Of a stretch of DNA of 9,421 nt, positions 1-6,539 are shown piece by piece. The notes below the pieces were generated by a model that was not told the origin of the DNA, searched no databases, and saw only the letters and a program-made list of their open reading frames with translations. Location: assembly GCA_000715855.1 (NCBI GenBank), contig KL571195.1, forward strand, positions 86,444 through 95,864, given 5' to 3'. The translations under genes and the position numbers were made by a program. Position 1 is the stretch's first letter. The number at the start of each line of letters is the position of its first letter. This stretch comes from Actinoplanes liguriensis. GTDB taxonomy: Bacteria; Actinomycetota; Actinomycetes; Mycobacteriales; Micromonosporaceae.

Positions 1-87
1 CCGGCCATGCGGCCCGAGCTGCTCGACCTCTTCGAGCGCAGTGAGCTGGCCAAATACATGACCGACGAGGAGCTGGGGGAAGAGTGA
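1..87 (+). CDS. sdhA: Succinate dehydrogenase flavoprotein subunit, C-terminal end only
   Basis: This is the last 28 codons of a gene that begins outside the window, read in frame from base 1 to the TGA at 85-87. The tail is acidic and ends in TDEELGEE. I see no catalytic motif in this piece. The identity rests mainly on context: the next gene is clearly sdhB, and in actinobacteria the order is normally sdhC-sdhA-sdhB. SdhA carries FAD and oxidises succinate to fumarate, passing electrons to SdhB. Its stop overlaps the sdhB GTG start by 4 bp (GTGA), which points to translational coupling. Confidence 0.8.
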   Translation, partial: PAMRPELLDLFERSELAKYMTDEELGEE

Positions 88-1076
88 ACCGACACTTCCG
101 CGTCTGGCGGGGCGACTCGTCCGGCGGCGACCTGGAGGACTTCGACGTCGAAGTGAACGACGGCGAGGTCGTGCTCGACATCATCCACCGGCTCCAGGCC
201 ACCCAGGCCCCCGACCTGGCCTGCCGGTGGAACTGCAAGGCCGGCAAGTGCGGCTCCTGCTCGATGGAGATCAACGGCATGCCCCGGCTGGGCTGCATGA
301 CCCGGATGTCCACGTTCACCGCGGAGGAGACGATCACGGTCACCCCGCTGCGGACCTTCCCGGTGATCCGCGACCTGGTCACCGACGTCTCCTTCAACTA
401 CGAGAAGGCGCGCGAGACCCCCGCCTTCGCCCCGCCGGCCGGCGTCGCCCCCGGGCAGTACCGGATGCAGCAGGTCGACGTGGAGCGCAGCCAGGAATTC
501 CGCAAATGCATCGAGTGCTACCTCTGCCAGAACACCTGCCACGTGGTCCGCGACCACGAGGAGAACAAGGAATCGTTCTCCGGCCCGCGCTTCTTCATCC
601 GCGCCGCCGAACTCGACATGCACCCGCTGGACGCCCGGACCGACCGTAAACAGCACGCCCAGCAGAACCAGGGCCTCGGCTTCTGCAACATCACCAAGTG
701 CTGCACCGAGGTCTGCCCGGAACACATCAAGATCACCGACAACGCGATCATCCCGATGAAGGAGCGCGTCGTGGATCGTCGATACGACCCGCTGGTCCGC
801 CTCGGCCGCAAGATCTTCCGCCGGGATCAGCTGGAAGATCCCGTCCCTGCCCAGCGCACGGCTCCCCGCACCGCGGAGACCCCCTCCGGGCAGCGACTCC
901 CCGAAGGGCCGCCGGTCGGGCCGGACGGCCGTCTCGAGATCGCCGAGCTCGCGGCGCCGCTGCAGGGCGGGTTGTCACCGTTCGGCGAGGACATGGCCTT
1001 CCCGCTGCCACCGGAACGCGTCACCTACCACCACCCGGATGCGGACACGAGCCCGCCGCCTGCGGGTCATTCCTAG
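84..1076 (+). CDS. sdhB: Succinate dehydrogenase/fumarate reductase iron-sulfur subunit with C-terminal extension
   Basis: SdhB carries electrons from the flavoprotein SdhA to the membrane quinone in the TCA cycle and respiratory chain. All three cluster motifs are visible. The 2Fe-2S ferredoxin-type set is C51, C56, C59 and C71. The first ferredoxin-type set is C142-x2-C145-x2-C148-x3-C152. The second is C201-x5-C207-x3-C211-P. The start is the GTG at 84, which overlaps the sdhA stop. Actinobacterial SdhB proteins of this type are usually about 250 residues, and the recognisable family sequence ends near residue 245 (LGRKIFRR). This protein has 330 residues. The extra 85 or so are rich in Pro, Ala and Arg and then contain a less biased stretch around residues 292-318 (GGLSPFGED, PLPPERVTYHH). 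Third codon positions are almost all G or C. No sdhC or sdhD follows, so this gene probably ends the operon. Confidence 0.96.
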   Translation: MNRHFRVWRGDSSGGDLEDFDVEVNDGEVVLDIIHRLQATQAPDLACRWNCKAGKCGSCSMEINGMPRLGCMTRMSTFTAEETITVTPLRTFPVIRDLVTDVSFNYEKARETPAFAPPAGVAPGQYRMQQVDVERSQEFRKCIECYLCQNTCHVVRDHEENKESFSGPRFFIRAAELDMHPLDARTDRKQHAQQNQGLGFCNITKCCTEVCPEHIKITDNAIIPMKERVVDRRYDPLVRLGRKIFRRDQLEDPVPAQRTAPRTAETPSGQRLPEGPPVGPDGRLEIAELAAPLQGGLSPFGEDMAFPLPPERVTYHHPDADTSPPPAGHS

Positions 1077-1092
1077 ACCCAATTTCCCGTAC

Positions 1093-1175
1093 GGAGGGTG
1101 GGGCCTGAGCCGCGGTATCAGCGCGGGGTCCGCCCTCCCGGCAGTCGTCCCAACTCCTGACCCGGCCAGGAGTTG
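1093..1175. terminator. Hairpin region between convergent sdhB and the 1282-2400 gene
   Basis: Two inverted repeats lie here. The clear one is CAACTCCTG (1151-1159) against CAGGAGTTG (1167-1175), a perfect 9-bp stem with a 7-nt loop. A weaker one pairs GGAGGG (1093-1098) with CCCTCC (1133-1138) and extends by a few G-U and G-C pairs around a long loop. No T-run follows either stem, which is common for actinobacterial terminators. The site lies 75-99 bp after the sdhB stop and just over 100 bp after the stop of the convergent minus-strand gene, so it could end transcription from both sides. Termination itself is inferred. Confidence 0.6.
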
Positions 1176-1281
1176 CCGCGCCCAAGCCTCGTCACATGCG
1201 AGACGTGATCACCACCTTCGCCTCATCCCTGGCGGGGACACGCGGCAGCCTCTGCTTCGTATCGTTCCGCACGCCGGCGCG

Positions 1282-2400
1282 CTAGGGCTGCCCCGGCAGT
1301 TCTGGAAATTCTTGCCGTAGGCGTGACAGGAAGTCCTGGTACTGGTCGCCGCCGAAGGCCATTGCTGCGTTGGCGACGGCGGTGAGGGCCGCGACGAGGG
1401 CGTCGTCTTCGCCGGTCGCCAGCAATGCCTGGATCGCCGGCCACTCGCGTGCCTGCGAATACTCCTCCGGCACGCCCCAGCTCGCGACGGGCCCCGGCTC
1501 CACGGGAAACAGCGGGGGTACCGGGGTTTCGGGTATCGGGCTGACCAGTGCCTCAGCCCAGGATCCGGTCCCGTCGAAGGGCGCAACCGCGCGGCCGCCT
1601 GCTCGGATCGCCGCGACCGATGGTGCCAGCTCCGGCAGCTCGGTCAGCTCCGCGAACTCCAGAGCTTGCAGCGCCGCCCAGCCGGCAACCTTGCGGAGCA
1701 TCCGGTCGTCGGCTTCCGCGAGCGCGAAGGTGAGGTCCACGTCGATGTCGTTGAGCGTGTGCGAGTAGCCCGCCTCAGCGACGGCACGCAGCCGCTGATT
1801 CGGTGATCTCCCGCCGAACAGCCCCAGCATCCACGTCTCGTTCTCGTCCGCCAGTTGGGCGGTCTCCGCCTCGTGTTGTTCGCGTGGGGGTTCGGCCTGC
1901 CGGTTCGCCTGATGCCAATACGCGGCGCAGCTGCTGGTCTGCCGCACGATCCGGTCAGGCCCAGCCGGGCCGGGCCACAGCTGCAGCAGGTAGGTGTCGA
2001 TCACCGCACCGTCATAGGTCGATTCGACATCTCGCGCCTGGTCCATCCCGCGAGCGCAGTAGCGGACGCGATAGCTGCCCGGCGCCAGGCGTAACAGATG
2101 CCGCTGTTCATCCCACTCACGCAGCGCCGGCGTCGCGCACACGTTGGTGAAGCTGACCTCGACGATCTCTTCCCAGTCGTCCGACAGCGGCGGCGCGTCG
2201 GGATACACCGAGACGGTCAGCCGCACCGTGCCGTGGTTGATCCCGGTCACCAGGAACATGGCTCCTGACACCGCTGAACCGCAGAGACCGTTGACCTGAC
2301 CGGCGAAACTCTCCTGCGTCCCCGGGGGATCCCCACAGGTCAGACAGATCTGGCCGTATGACACATCGACCGTGCCAGTGAACAACACCTCGTCCGCCAT
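1282..2400 (-). CDS. Hypothetical protein with ComJ/Nin-like N-terminal domain and helical C-terminal domain
   Basis: I do not recognise the whole protein. I chose the ATG at 2400 (372 residues, starting MADEVLF) because AGGAC lies just upstream of it; the frame is also open from an ATG at 2460. Residues 5-145 look like one beta-rich domain: VSYGQICL (13-20), a hydrophobic strand GAMFLVTG, GSYRVRYCARG (108-118) and DTYLLQLWPGP (135-145). The order of SYxQ, LPxGxY and DTY elements recalls the ComJ/Nin family, whose Bacillus member inhibits the NucA nuclease. This is a pattern resemblance only. A charged linker (about 146-185) follows, then a helix-rich region (about 198-285), a proline-rich stretch, and a final helical segment with AVANAAMAFGG. 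There is no signal peptide or membrane segment, so it is probably cytoplasmic. It stands alone on its strand, with no partner gene within 500 bp. That it is a real gene is likely from its GC-rich codon use. Confidence 0.75.
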   Translation of the reverse strand: MADEVLFTGTVDVSYGQICLTCGDPPGTQESFAGQVNGLCGSAVSGAMFLVTGINHGTVRLTVSVYPDAPPLSDDWEEIVEVSFTNVCATPALREWDEQRHLLRLAPGSYRVRYCARGMDQARDVESTYDGAVIDTYLLQLWPGPAGPDRIVRQTSSCAAYWHQANRQAEPPREQHEAETAQLADENETWMLGLFGGRSPNQRLRAVAEAGYSHTLNDIDVDLTFALAEADDRMLRKVAGWAALQALEFAELTELPELAPSVAAIRAGGRAVAPFDGTGSWAEALVSPIPETPVPPLFPVEPGPVASWGVPEEYSQAREWPAIQALLATGEDDALVAALTAVANAAMAFGGDQYQDFLSRLRQEFPELPGQP

Positions 2401-2913
2401 GACCGTCCTGTCCCCGAGAGACCCGCAGCCACGATCATCCGAGAAAACGGCCAGGCCCACTGGCCGATCTCCAGAAACCAGCTCCCTGCCGCCAACCGAG
2501 CCCGGCTCAGCCTGGTAATCGCGGTATTCAGCGGCACCGGAGCGTATGTGTTCGGGCGATGATCCTTGGTCGAGGTTCGCGGCCCACGGCGCGCATAACG
2601 CTGCGGGGCACTCCCGGGTTGTCTGCCGCTCGCCGGCCTGCGCACGGTGGCGAATGCAACAATCTCATGCGATGAATTCGGCTCAGGCGGCGAGAACCTC
2701 ACTGCGCGACCCAACGTATTTTCGCACATGCAAGCGTGGCGTCCGGGGCGCTCACTACGCGGTGCGGCACTGAGGTTCCGCGAGAGTGCTGCCTAGATTG
2801 CAAATCGAGGCATCGTGCGCATGCGATGCCACACGATGCCCCGATGAGTTAAAGCAGAATAGCGTAAGATTGGCGAATATAGTGGACGGTTTATTCCGAT
2901 TCGCTGTTCGAGA
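2401..2913. other. Non-coding stretch between two minus-strand genes
   Basis: I find no convincing gene here. The longest open frame (minus strand, 2340-2729) overlaps the start of the neighbouring gene, has low-complexity basic composition and no recognisable motif. The part near 2401-2560 should hold the promoter of the minus-strand 372-residue gene, but I cannot point to clear -35 and -10 boxes. From about 2790 to 2913 the sequence becomes more AT-rich and contains the strong inverted repeat listed separately. Confidence 0.6.
2804..2845 (-). terminator. Strong hairpin downstream of the crystallin-like gene
   Basis: The arm 2804-2817 (ATCGAGGCATCGTG) pairs with 2832-2845 (CACGATGCCCCGAT) in 13 of 14 positions around a 14-nt loop. 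It begins about 70 bp beyond the stop of the minus-strand gene at 2914. On the minus strand it is followed by a T-containing stretch (TTTGCAATCT). This fits an intrinsic terminator for that gene. The loop also contains a further GCGATGC that could pair in an alternative register with the left arm. Confidence 0.65.
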
Positions 2914-3243
2914 TCAGAGAATCTGGAAACGGGTGATCGTGACCACCGGCGAGACGCCGTCGCACAATCCCGAGTAGGTGTACTGGTCCGGGTAGCCAGC
3001 GACCGCCCAGACGGTGTTGTTGTTGCCGCCGCAGACCTTATTGACGTTGTAGATCTTCACGGCCAGCGAGCCAGCATTGGCGAAACAAAGTACGCCTTCG
3101 TTGTAGATGCGCGCGTATTCGGACTTCGGGCAACCCGAAGTGACTCGGTTGATCGCCGAGGCACTGGTGGCCGGGAGTGCAGCAAAAATTGCTGCTCCCG
3201 CAACTGTCGCGCCGACCGCGAACTTGAGTTTCCGACGCAGCAT
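2914..3243 (-). CDS. Small secreted beta/gamma-crystallin-like protein (SKLP-like)
   Basis: This 109-residue protein has a clear Sec signal peptide: basic start MLRRKLK, hydrophobic core to about residue 23, and a likely cleavage after ATSASA (A30). The mature part is about 79 residues with four cysteines (C38, C53, C71, C94), enough for two disulfides. The signature CFANAG (53-58), then YNV (65-67) and GGNNNTVW (72-79), resembles the Streptomyces killer-toxin-like protein family, a single-domain beta/gamma-crystallin related to yeast killer toxin. The NNNT stretch resembles the metal-binding loop of that fold. The start is supported by GGAGGG six bases upstream of the ATG. It is divergent from the export-type operon at 3647 and followed by a strong hairpin, so it is probably monocistronic. 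Secretion is well supported, family membership is likely, and toxicity is not shown by the sequence. Confidence 0.85.
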   Translation of the reverse strand: MLRRKLKFAVGATVAGAAIFAALPATSASAINRVTSGCPKSEYARIYNEGVLCFANAGSLAVKIYNVNKVCGGNNNTVWAVAGYPDQYTYSGLCDGVSPVVTITRFQIL

Positions 3244-3296
3244 GAAATGCCCTCCAAGTCAGTAGGGAATATGCAGACAGGGAAGGACAGCATGCA

Positions 3297-3330
3297 GTTA
3301 CTGGATCCCCCGTCCGAAGAGGACAGTAAC
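3297..3330. promoter_or_regulatory. Inverted repeat upstream of the crystallin-like gene
   Basis: GTTACTG (3297-3303) and CAGTAAC (3324-3330) are a perfect 7-bp inverted repeat with 20 bp between them. Inside, GTCC (3312-3315) and GGAC (3321-3324) form a second, alternative stem sharing the last arm. The site lies 54-87 bp upstream of the minus-strand start codon. It could be an operator for a dimeric regulator or a hairpin in the 5' leader; the sequence does not decide. On the minus strand a -10-like TATACC (3334-3339) sits just upstream of it. Confidence 0.4.
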
Positions 3331-3601
3331 AGGGGTATAGATCAGCATGGAAGGTCTCGTTTGCGGTGTGGAGCATCCGGAAGTGAGTAGGTTGGTATTT
3401 GCGCAGGTAAGAGCGCGTCCGGTGCGCGCAGGGATGAATTTCACTCGATGCCTGTTGCCTGGGGGCTTGGAAATGTGGTGCGGCGTAGCCTAGTCTGGCG
3501 TTCCTGTTGGACAGTGGTGTAGCCGCCAGCGTCCCTGTTAACATGCCATGGTCTTCAACGTCCAATGAGCTGTCGCGCTGGCTCTCGCACCTTATTAGTC
3601 T

Positions 3602-3607
3602 TATACG
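3602..3607 (+). promoter_or_regulatory. Possible -10 box of the lipoprotein/export operon
   Basis: TATACG, within TTATTAGTCTTATACG, is the best -10 candidate upstream of the GTG at 3647. It would give a leader of about 30 nt. No good -35 box is found 16-18 bp upstream, so an activator or alternative sigma factor may be needed, or the call is wrong. Confidence 0.3.
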
Positions 3608-3646
3608 AGCAAGTCCTAAACTGCATTTCAGCGAAGGCGACAAAGA

Positions 3647-4549
3647 GTGAAAAGGTACCTTCAGCGCGGGGCACGTGACCGAGCGCTCTGCGCTCTGCTG
3701 GCTTCGTCAATTTCGCTGGCCTCGTGTAGCGCGGGCAACCCGCCTGAAGAGGCCGCAGGCCCGACCGTCGCGGTGCCGGCTGCTGTACCTGCTGACCCGC
3801 CGGTGTCGGGGTATGCCGCTGCGTTGAAGGCGCCCATGGCTGGGTATGACCTCACTGAGAAAGATGCGGCTGCGACATGGACAGCGATGCGCCTGCTGCG
3901 TATTTCTTGTATGCAGGGCAAGGGATTCCCTGAGTACGAGGGACAGGACATGGCTCCTGCGGACAACGCGGTGTCCAGTGCTGAAGACGCGTTCAAGCAG
4001 CCGGCTGGACCGTGGGGGTACCTCGGCGCAGAGACCGCTGCTCAGCGCGGCTTCCTCAACAGCGTGGTTCGTAAGAAGACCCTGACGCCGGTGAACCTGC
4101 CTGAGGCGACGCTGGCAGCGTCGCGGGAATGTTTCACGCAGGCCTCAGACAAACTCACGCGTCCGGCTGCAGGTGCCGACCTGGTGCAGCGGCTGAAGGA
4201 GGAGGCGTCCGCCTACACGGAGCGCGACACTCGTGTTGTCGCTGCCCGAGACAAGTGGCGCGACTGCATGAAGCAGACTGGCTTCCAGGTCTCAGGTCCT
4301 CAGCAACTGGTGGACAAAGAATGGCGTGCCGGGGCGGATGCTGGGCCGTCACCCGACGAGATCGCGACGGCGGTGGCTGATGAGAAGTGCACTCAGCAGT
4401 CCGGACTAGCAATGATCTACTTCCCAGTTCAGTGGGGCTACCAGCGGGAACTCATCGACCAGAACTTGCAAGCCCTGACGGAGTACCAGACGCAGTTCCG
4501 GGCTCGTCTGGCTGAGGTCAGCCGGATCGCTGCCAACGGCGCATCCTGA
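3647..4549 (+). CDS. Cysteine-bearing lipoprotein, first gene of the export operon
   Basis: The protein has 300 residues and a lipoprotein signal: basic start, hydrophobic stretch, and lipobox L24-A25-S26-C27. It is therefore expected to be anchored on the outer face of the membrane. A Pro/Ala-rich linker (about 33-54) follows. The rest looks mostly helical, with four cysteines at C88, C162, C207 and C248. Two of them lie in similar motifs, CMQGKGF (88-94) and CMKQTGF (207-213), suggesting an internal repeat and disulfide pairing. The start is GTG, with GAAGG nine bases upstream. The gene ends 8 bp before the adaptor gene, so the two are almost surely co-transcribed. Lipoproteins of this general look are met beside peptidoglycan-binding efflux adaptors in actinobacteria, but I know of no established function. 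It could be a substrate-binding or wall-side accessory part of the transporter. Confidence 0.85.
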   Translation: MKRYLQRGARDRALCALLASSISLASCSAGNPPEEAAGPTVAVPAAVPADPPVSGYAAALKAPMAGYDLTEKDAAATWTAMRLLRISCMQGKGFPEYEGQDMAPADNAVSSAEDAFKQPAGPWGYLGAETAAQRGFLNSVVRKKTLTPVNLPEATLAASRECFTQASDKLTRPAAGADLVQRLKEEASAYTERDTRVVAARDKWRDCMKQTGFQVSGPQQLVDKEWRAGADAGPSPDEIATAVADEKCTQQSGLAMIYFPVQWGYQRELIDQNLQALTEYQTQFRARLAEVSRIAANGAS

Positions 4550-4557
4550 GCGCACCT

Positions 4558-5838
4558 ATGAAACTGTTCTCCCGGAACATACGAGTACGCATATCGCTGA
4601 TCATCATTGCTGCGTCAGCGCTAATATCTGTCGGCGGTATCGCTGCCGCGCGCTACGTCCGATCTCCTCAACAGCTCGCGGCCGACACCGCCCCACCCTC
4701 GGCGTCGCCACTGACCGCCACAGTGCAGAGTCGGCGCCTTGCCGTTACTGAGGTAGTCCGCGGCAAGGTATATCCACGCGTTCAGTATCAGATCACGCCA
4801 GCGGTGTCCTCCTCCCAAGTGACGGGCCTCTACGTCTCAGGTATGGGCGTCAAGAACGGTGAGAAGCTCGACGCCGGGGCCTTTCTAGCGGCAGTGTCCG
4901 GCCGTCCGTTGTTCCTGCTGCACGGTCAGGTTCCGGCCTACCGAAATCTAACCGCGGGCGACAGCGGTGATGATGTGCGACAGCTTCAAGAGGCGCTGGC
5001 GGAACTGGGATATCGGCGCGGCTCCGACAAGCGTGGAACCTTCGGTACCGGAACCACCCGAGCCGTCACCTCGTTCTATCGGGATCGGGGATTCAAGCCG
5101 CTCACCAGTGATGTCGTCTCGCAACAGGCGGACCCCTCACCGAGTGGCGGCGCCCCCGCGTCGCAGAGCGGATCCAGCATTCCGGCCATTAAACAGGTGG
5201 TCGTCGTGCCCAGCAGTGAAGTTGTTTTCCTTCCCACCCTGCCGGCGACCGTCGTAGATGTGACAGCCGCCATCGGACAGCCCGCCAACGGCCCACTGGT
5301 CGTACTCAGCACCGGCGGGCTCGTAGCCACCGGTCAACTTGGGCTCGACAAGCAGGATGTTGTCAAGGCCGATATGGCGGCCCGAATCATTGACGACCAG
5401 ACCGGGACCTCCATCGCAGGCACGGTGAAGGCGGTTGGAGCTCCGACCACCGCTCCGTTAGGTGGTGTGGTGATCCCTATCGGAGGAACTGACAACTCCC
5501 AGACGCCGTCCGGCAACGGCGCCGCAGCAACGACCGGAACCGGTTCCTACCTGCCTATTACCGTAGAGGCGAGCAAACCGATCCCGCGGGCGCTGCTCGG
5601 CACCGACGTCCGCATCTCCGTCGAGATACAGGCCTCGGAAGGCAAAGTGACCGCGGTGCCGATCGCGGCGGTGAGCACCTCAGCCGACGGCACCACTCAG
5701 GTGATGGTTGTTAACGCCACGGGCGGAACGGCCGCGATCACGGTTGAAACCGGCCTGTCCTCAGATGGATGGGTTGAGGTGACAGCCCAGGACGGGCAGC
5801 TGCAGCCGGGCGACAACGTGCTGGTCGGTCACCAATGA
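4558..5838 (+). CDS. HlyD/MacA-type efflux adaptor with peptidoglycan-binding domain
   Basis: This 426-residue protein has one N-terminal membrane segment (about 12-31) and is otherwise outside the cell. After an adaptor-like first barrel strand region (about 52-125: VVRGKVYP, VTGLYVSGMGVKNGEKL), a PG_binding_1-type domain spans about 133-180 (LTAGDSGDDVRQLQEAL, LGY, GTFGTGTTRAV, FYRDRGF). A Ser/Gly/Pro-rich linker follows. Next come the second half of the barrel (VVVVPSSEVVFLP, PATVVDV) and a C-terminal membrane-proximal domain (VTAVPIAAVS, WVEVTA, LQPGDNVLVG). This layout is known for Gram-positive adaptors that work with MacB-type ABC transporters; the wall-binding domain probably holds the complex in the peptidoglycan. 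The ATG at 4558 has little Shine-Dalgarno sequence, which suggests coupling to the gene before it. The stop overlaps the ATPase start by 4 bp (ATGA). Confidence 0.9.
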   Translation: MKLFSRNIRVRISLIIIAASALISVGGIAAARYVRSPQQLAADTAPPSASPLTATVQSRRLAVTEVVRGKVYPRVQYQITPAVSSSQVTGLYVSGMGVKNGEKLDAGAFLAAVSGRPLFLLHGQVPAYRNLTAGDSGDDVRQLQEALAELGYRRGSDKRGTFGTGTTRAVTSFYRDRGFKPLTSDVVSQQADPSPSGGAPASQSGSSIPAIKQVVVVPSSEVVFLPTLPATVVDVTAAIGQPANGPLVVLSTGGLVATGQLGLDKQDVVKADMAARIIDDQTGTSIAGTVKAVGAPTTAPLGGVVIPIGGTDNSQTPSGNGAAATTGTGSYLPITVEASKPIPRALLGTDVRISVEIQASEGKVTAVPIAAVSTSADGTTQVMVVNATGGTAAITVETGLSSDGWVEVTAQDGQLQPGDNVLVGHQ

Positions 5839-6539
5839 TGTACGGCGAGCAACGGCGGGCGGTTCTGCAACTCGTAGGGCTGGGACGGACTTTTCCCGGC
5901 CCGCCGCCGATCGAGGCGCTTCACCCCAGCGACCTAACGGTCCACGGCGGCGAATATCTCGCTATCACCGGACCCTCCGGCTCGGGTAAGTCGACCCTGC
6001 TGCACCTGCTTGGCTTACTCGATCGGCCCACCGCTGGGCAGTACTTGCTAGACGGCAACGACACCGCGCACCTGCGCGAGCGTGAGCGGTCCTCGCTACG
6101 CGCCAACAACATCGGCTTCGTCTTCCAGTCTTTCCACCTCATGCCGCATCGAAGCGCGGCAGAAAACGTCGAATTGGCGATGCTGTACAACCGCAGCCCT
6201 CGCGGCTCACGGCGTGCTGCGGCTGAGGACGCGTTGCGACAGGTAGGACTCGCGCACCGGATCGACGCTCGACCCAACACGATGTCCGGTGGAGAACGCC
6301 AGCGTGTCGCCGTTGCTCGTGCGCTGGTGAATCGTCCAAGTTTGCTGCTCTGTGACGAACCAACCGGGAACCTCGACAGTGCCAACTCCCACAGCGTGAT
6401 GGAGCAGCTCGGCAAGCTGCACGCAGAGGGGTACACCATCATAGTGATCACACACGATCCCGGCGTGGCAGCGCTCGCCCAGCGCGTTGTCGAGATCAGA
6501 GACGGTTATCTGATTGAAGCTGGAGCGCTCGGATTCTGA
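5835..6539 (+). CDS. ABC transporter ATP-binding protein, LolD/MacB type
   Basis: This is a complete 234-residue nucleotide-binding protein. Visible motifs are the Walker A GPSGSGKST (46-54), the Q-loop FVFQSF (Q98), the signature MSGGERQ (150-156), the Walker B LLLCDEPTGNLDS (170-182, catalytic E175) with the D-loop, and the switch histidine in VITHD (H207). The PTGNLDS form and short length are typical of the LolD/MacB/FtsE branch that pairs with FtsX-fold permeases. It would bind ATP on the cytoplasmic face and drive the permease encoded next. Two ATG codons stand in tandem (5835 and 5838). I give the first, which overlaps the adaptor stop as ATGA; the second is equally possible. Its stop shares one base with the permease start. 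Confidence 0.95.
   Translation: MMYGEQRRAVLQLVGLGRTFPGPPPIEALHPSDLTVHGGEYLAITGPSGSGKSTLLHLLGLLDRPTAGQYLLDGNDTAHLRERERSSLRANNIGFVFQSFHLMPHRSAAENVELAMLYNRSPRGSRRAAAEDALRQVGLAHRIDARPNTMSGGERQRVAVARALVNRPSLLLCDEPTGNLDSANSHSVMEQLGKLHAEGYTIIVITHDPGVAALAQRVVEIRDGYLIEAGALGF

Larger units (their letters stand above)
3244..3646. other. Divergent intergenic region between the crystallin-like gene and the export operon
   Basis: This stretch of about 400 bp lies between two divergent starts and is less GC-rich than the flanking core genes. It must hold the control signals for both directions. I see an inverted repeat at 3297-3330, an 8-bp palindrome TGTTAACA at 3536-3543, and a possible -10 box near 3602. 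A minus-strand open frame crosses the region (3038-3643), but it overlaps the signal-peptide gene in another frame and has no motif, so I treat it as non-coding. Confidence 0.6.

Noticed and set aside
2340..2729. Minus-strand open frame of 129 residues
   Set aside because: It overlaps the start of the better-supported gene in another frame, is basic and low in complexity, and shows no motif.
3038..3643. Minus-strand open frame of 201 residues across the divergent intergenic region
   Set aside because: It overlaps the clear signal-peptide gene in a different frame and has no family resemblance.
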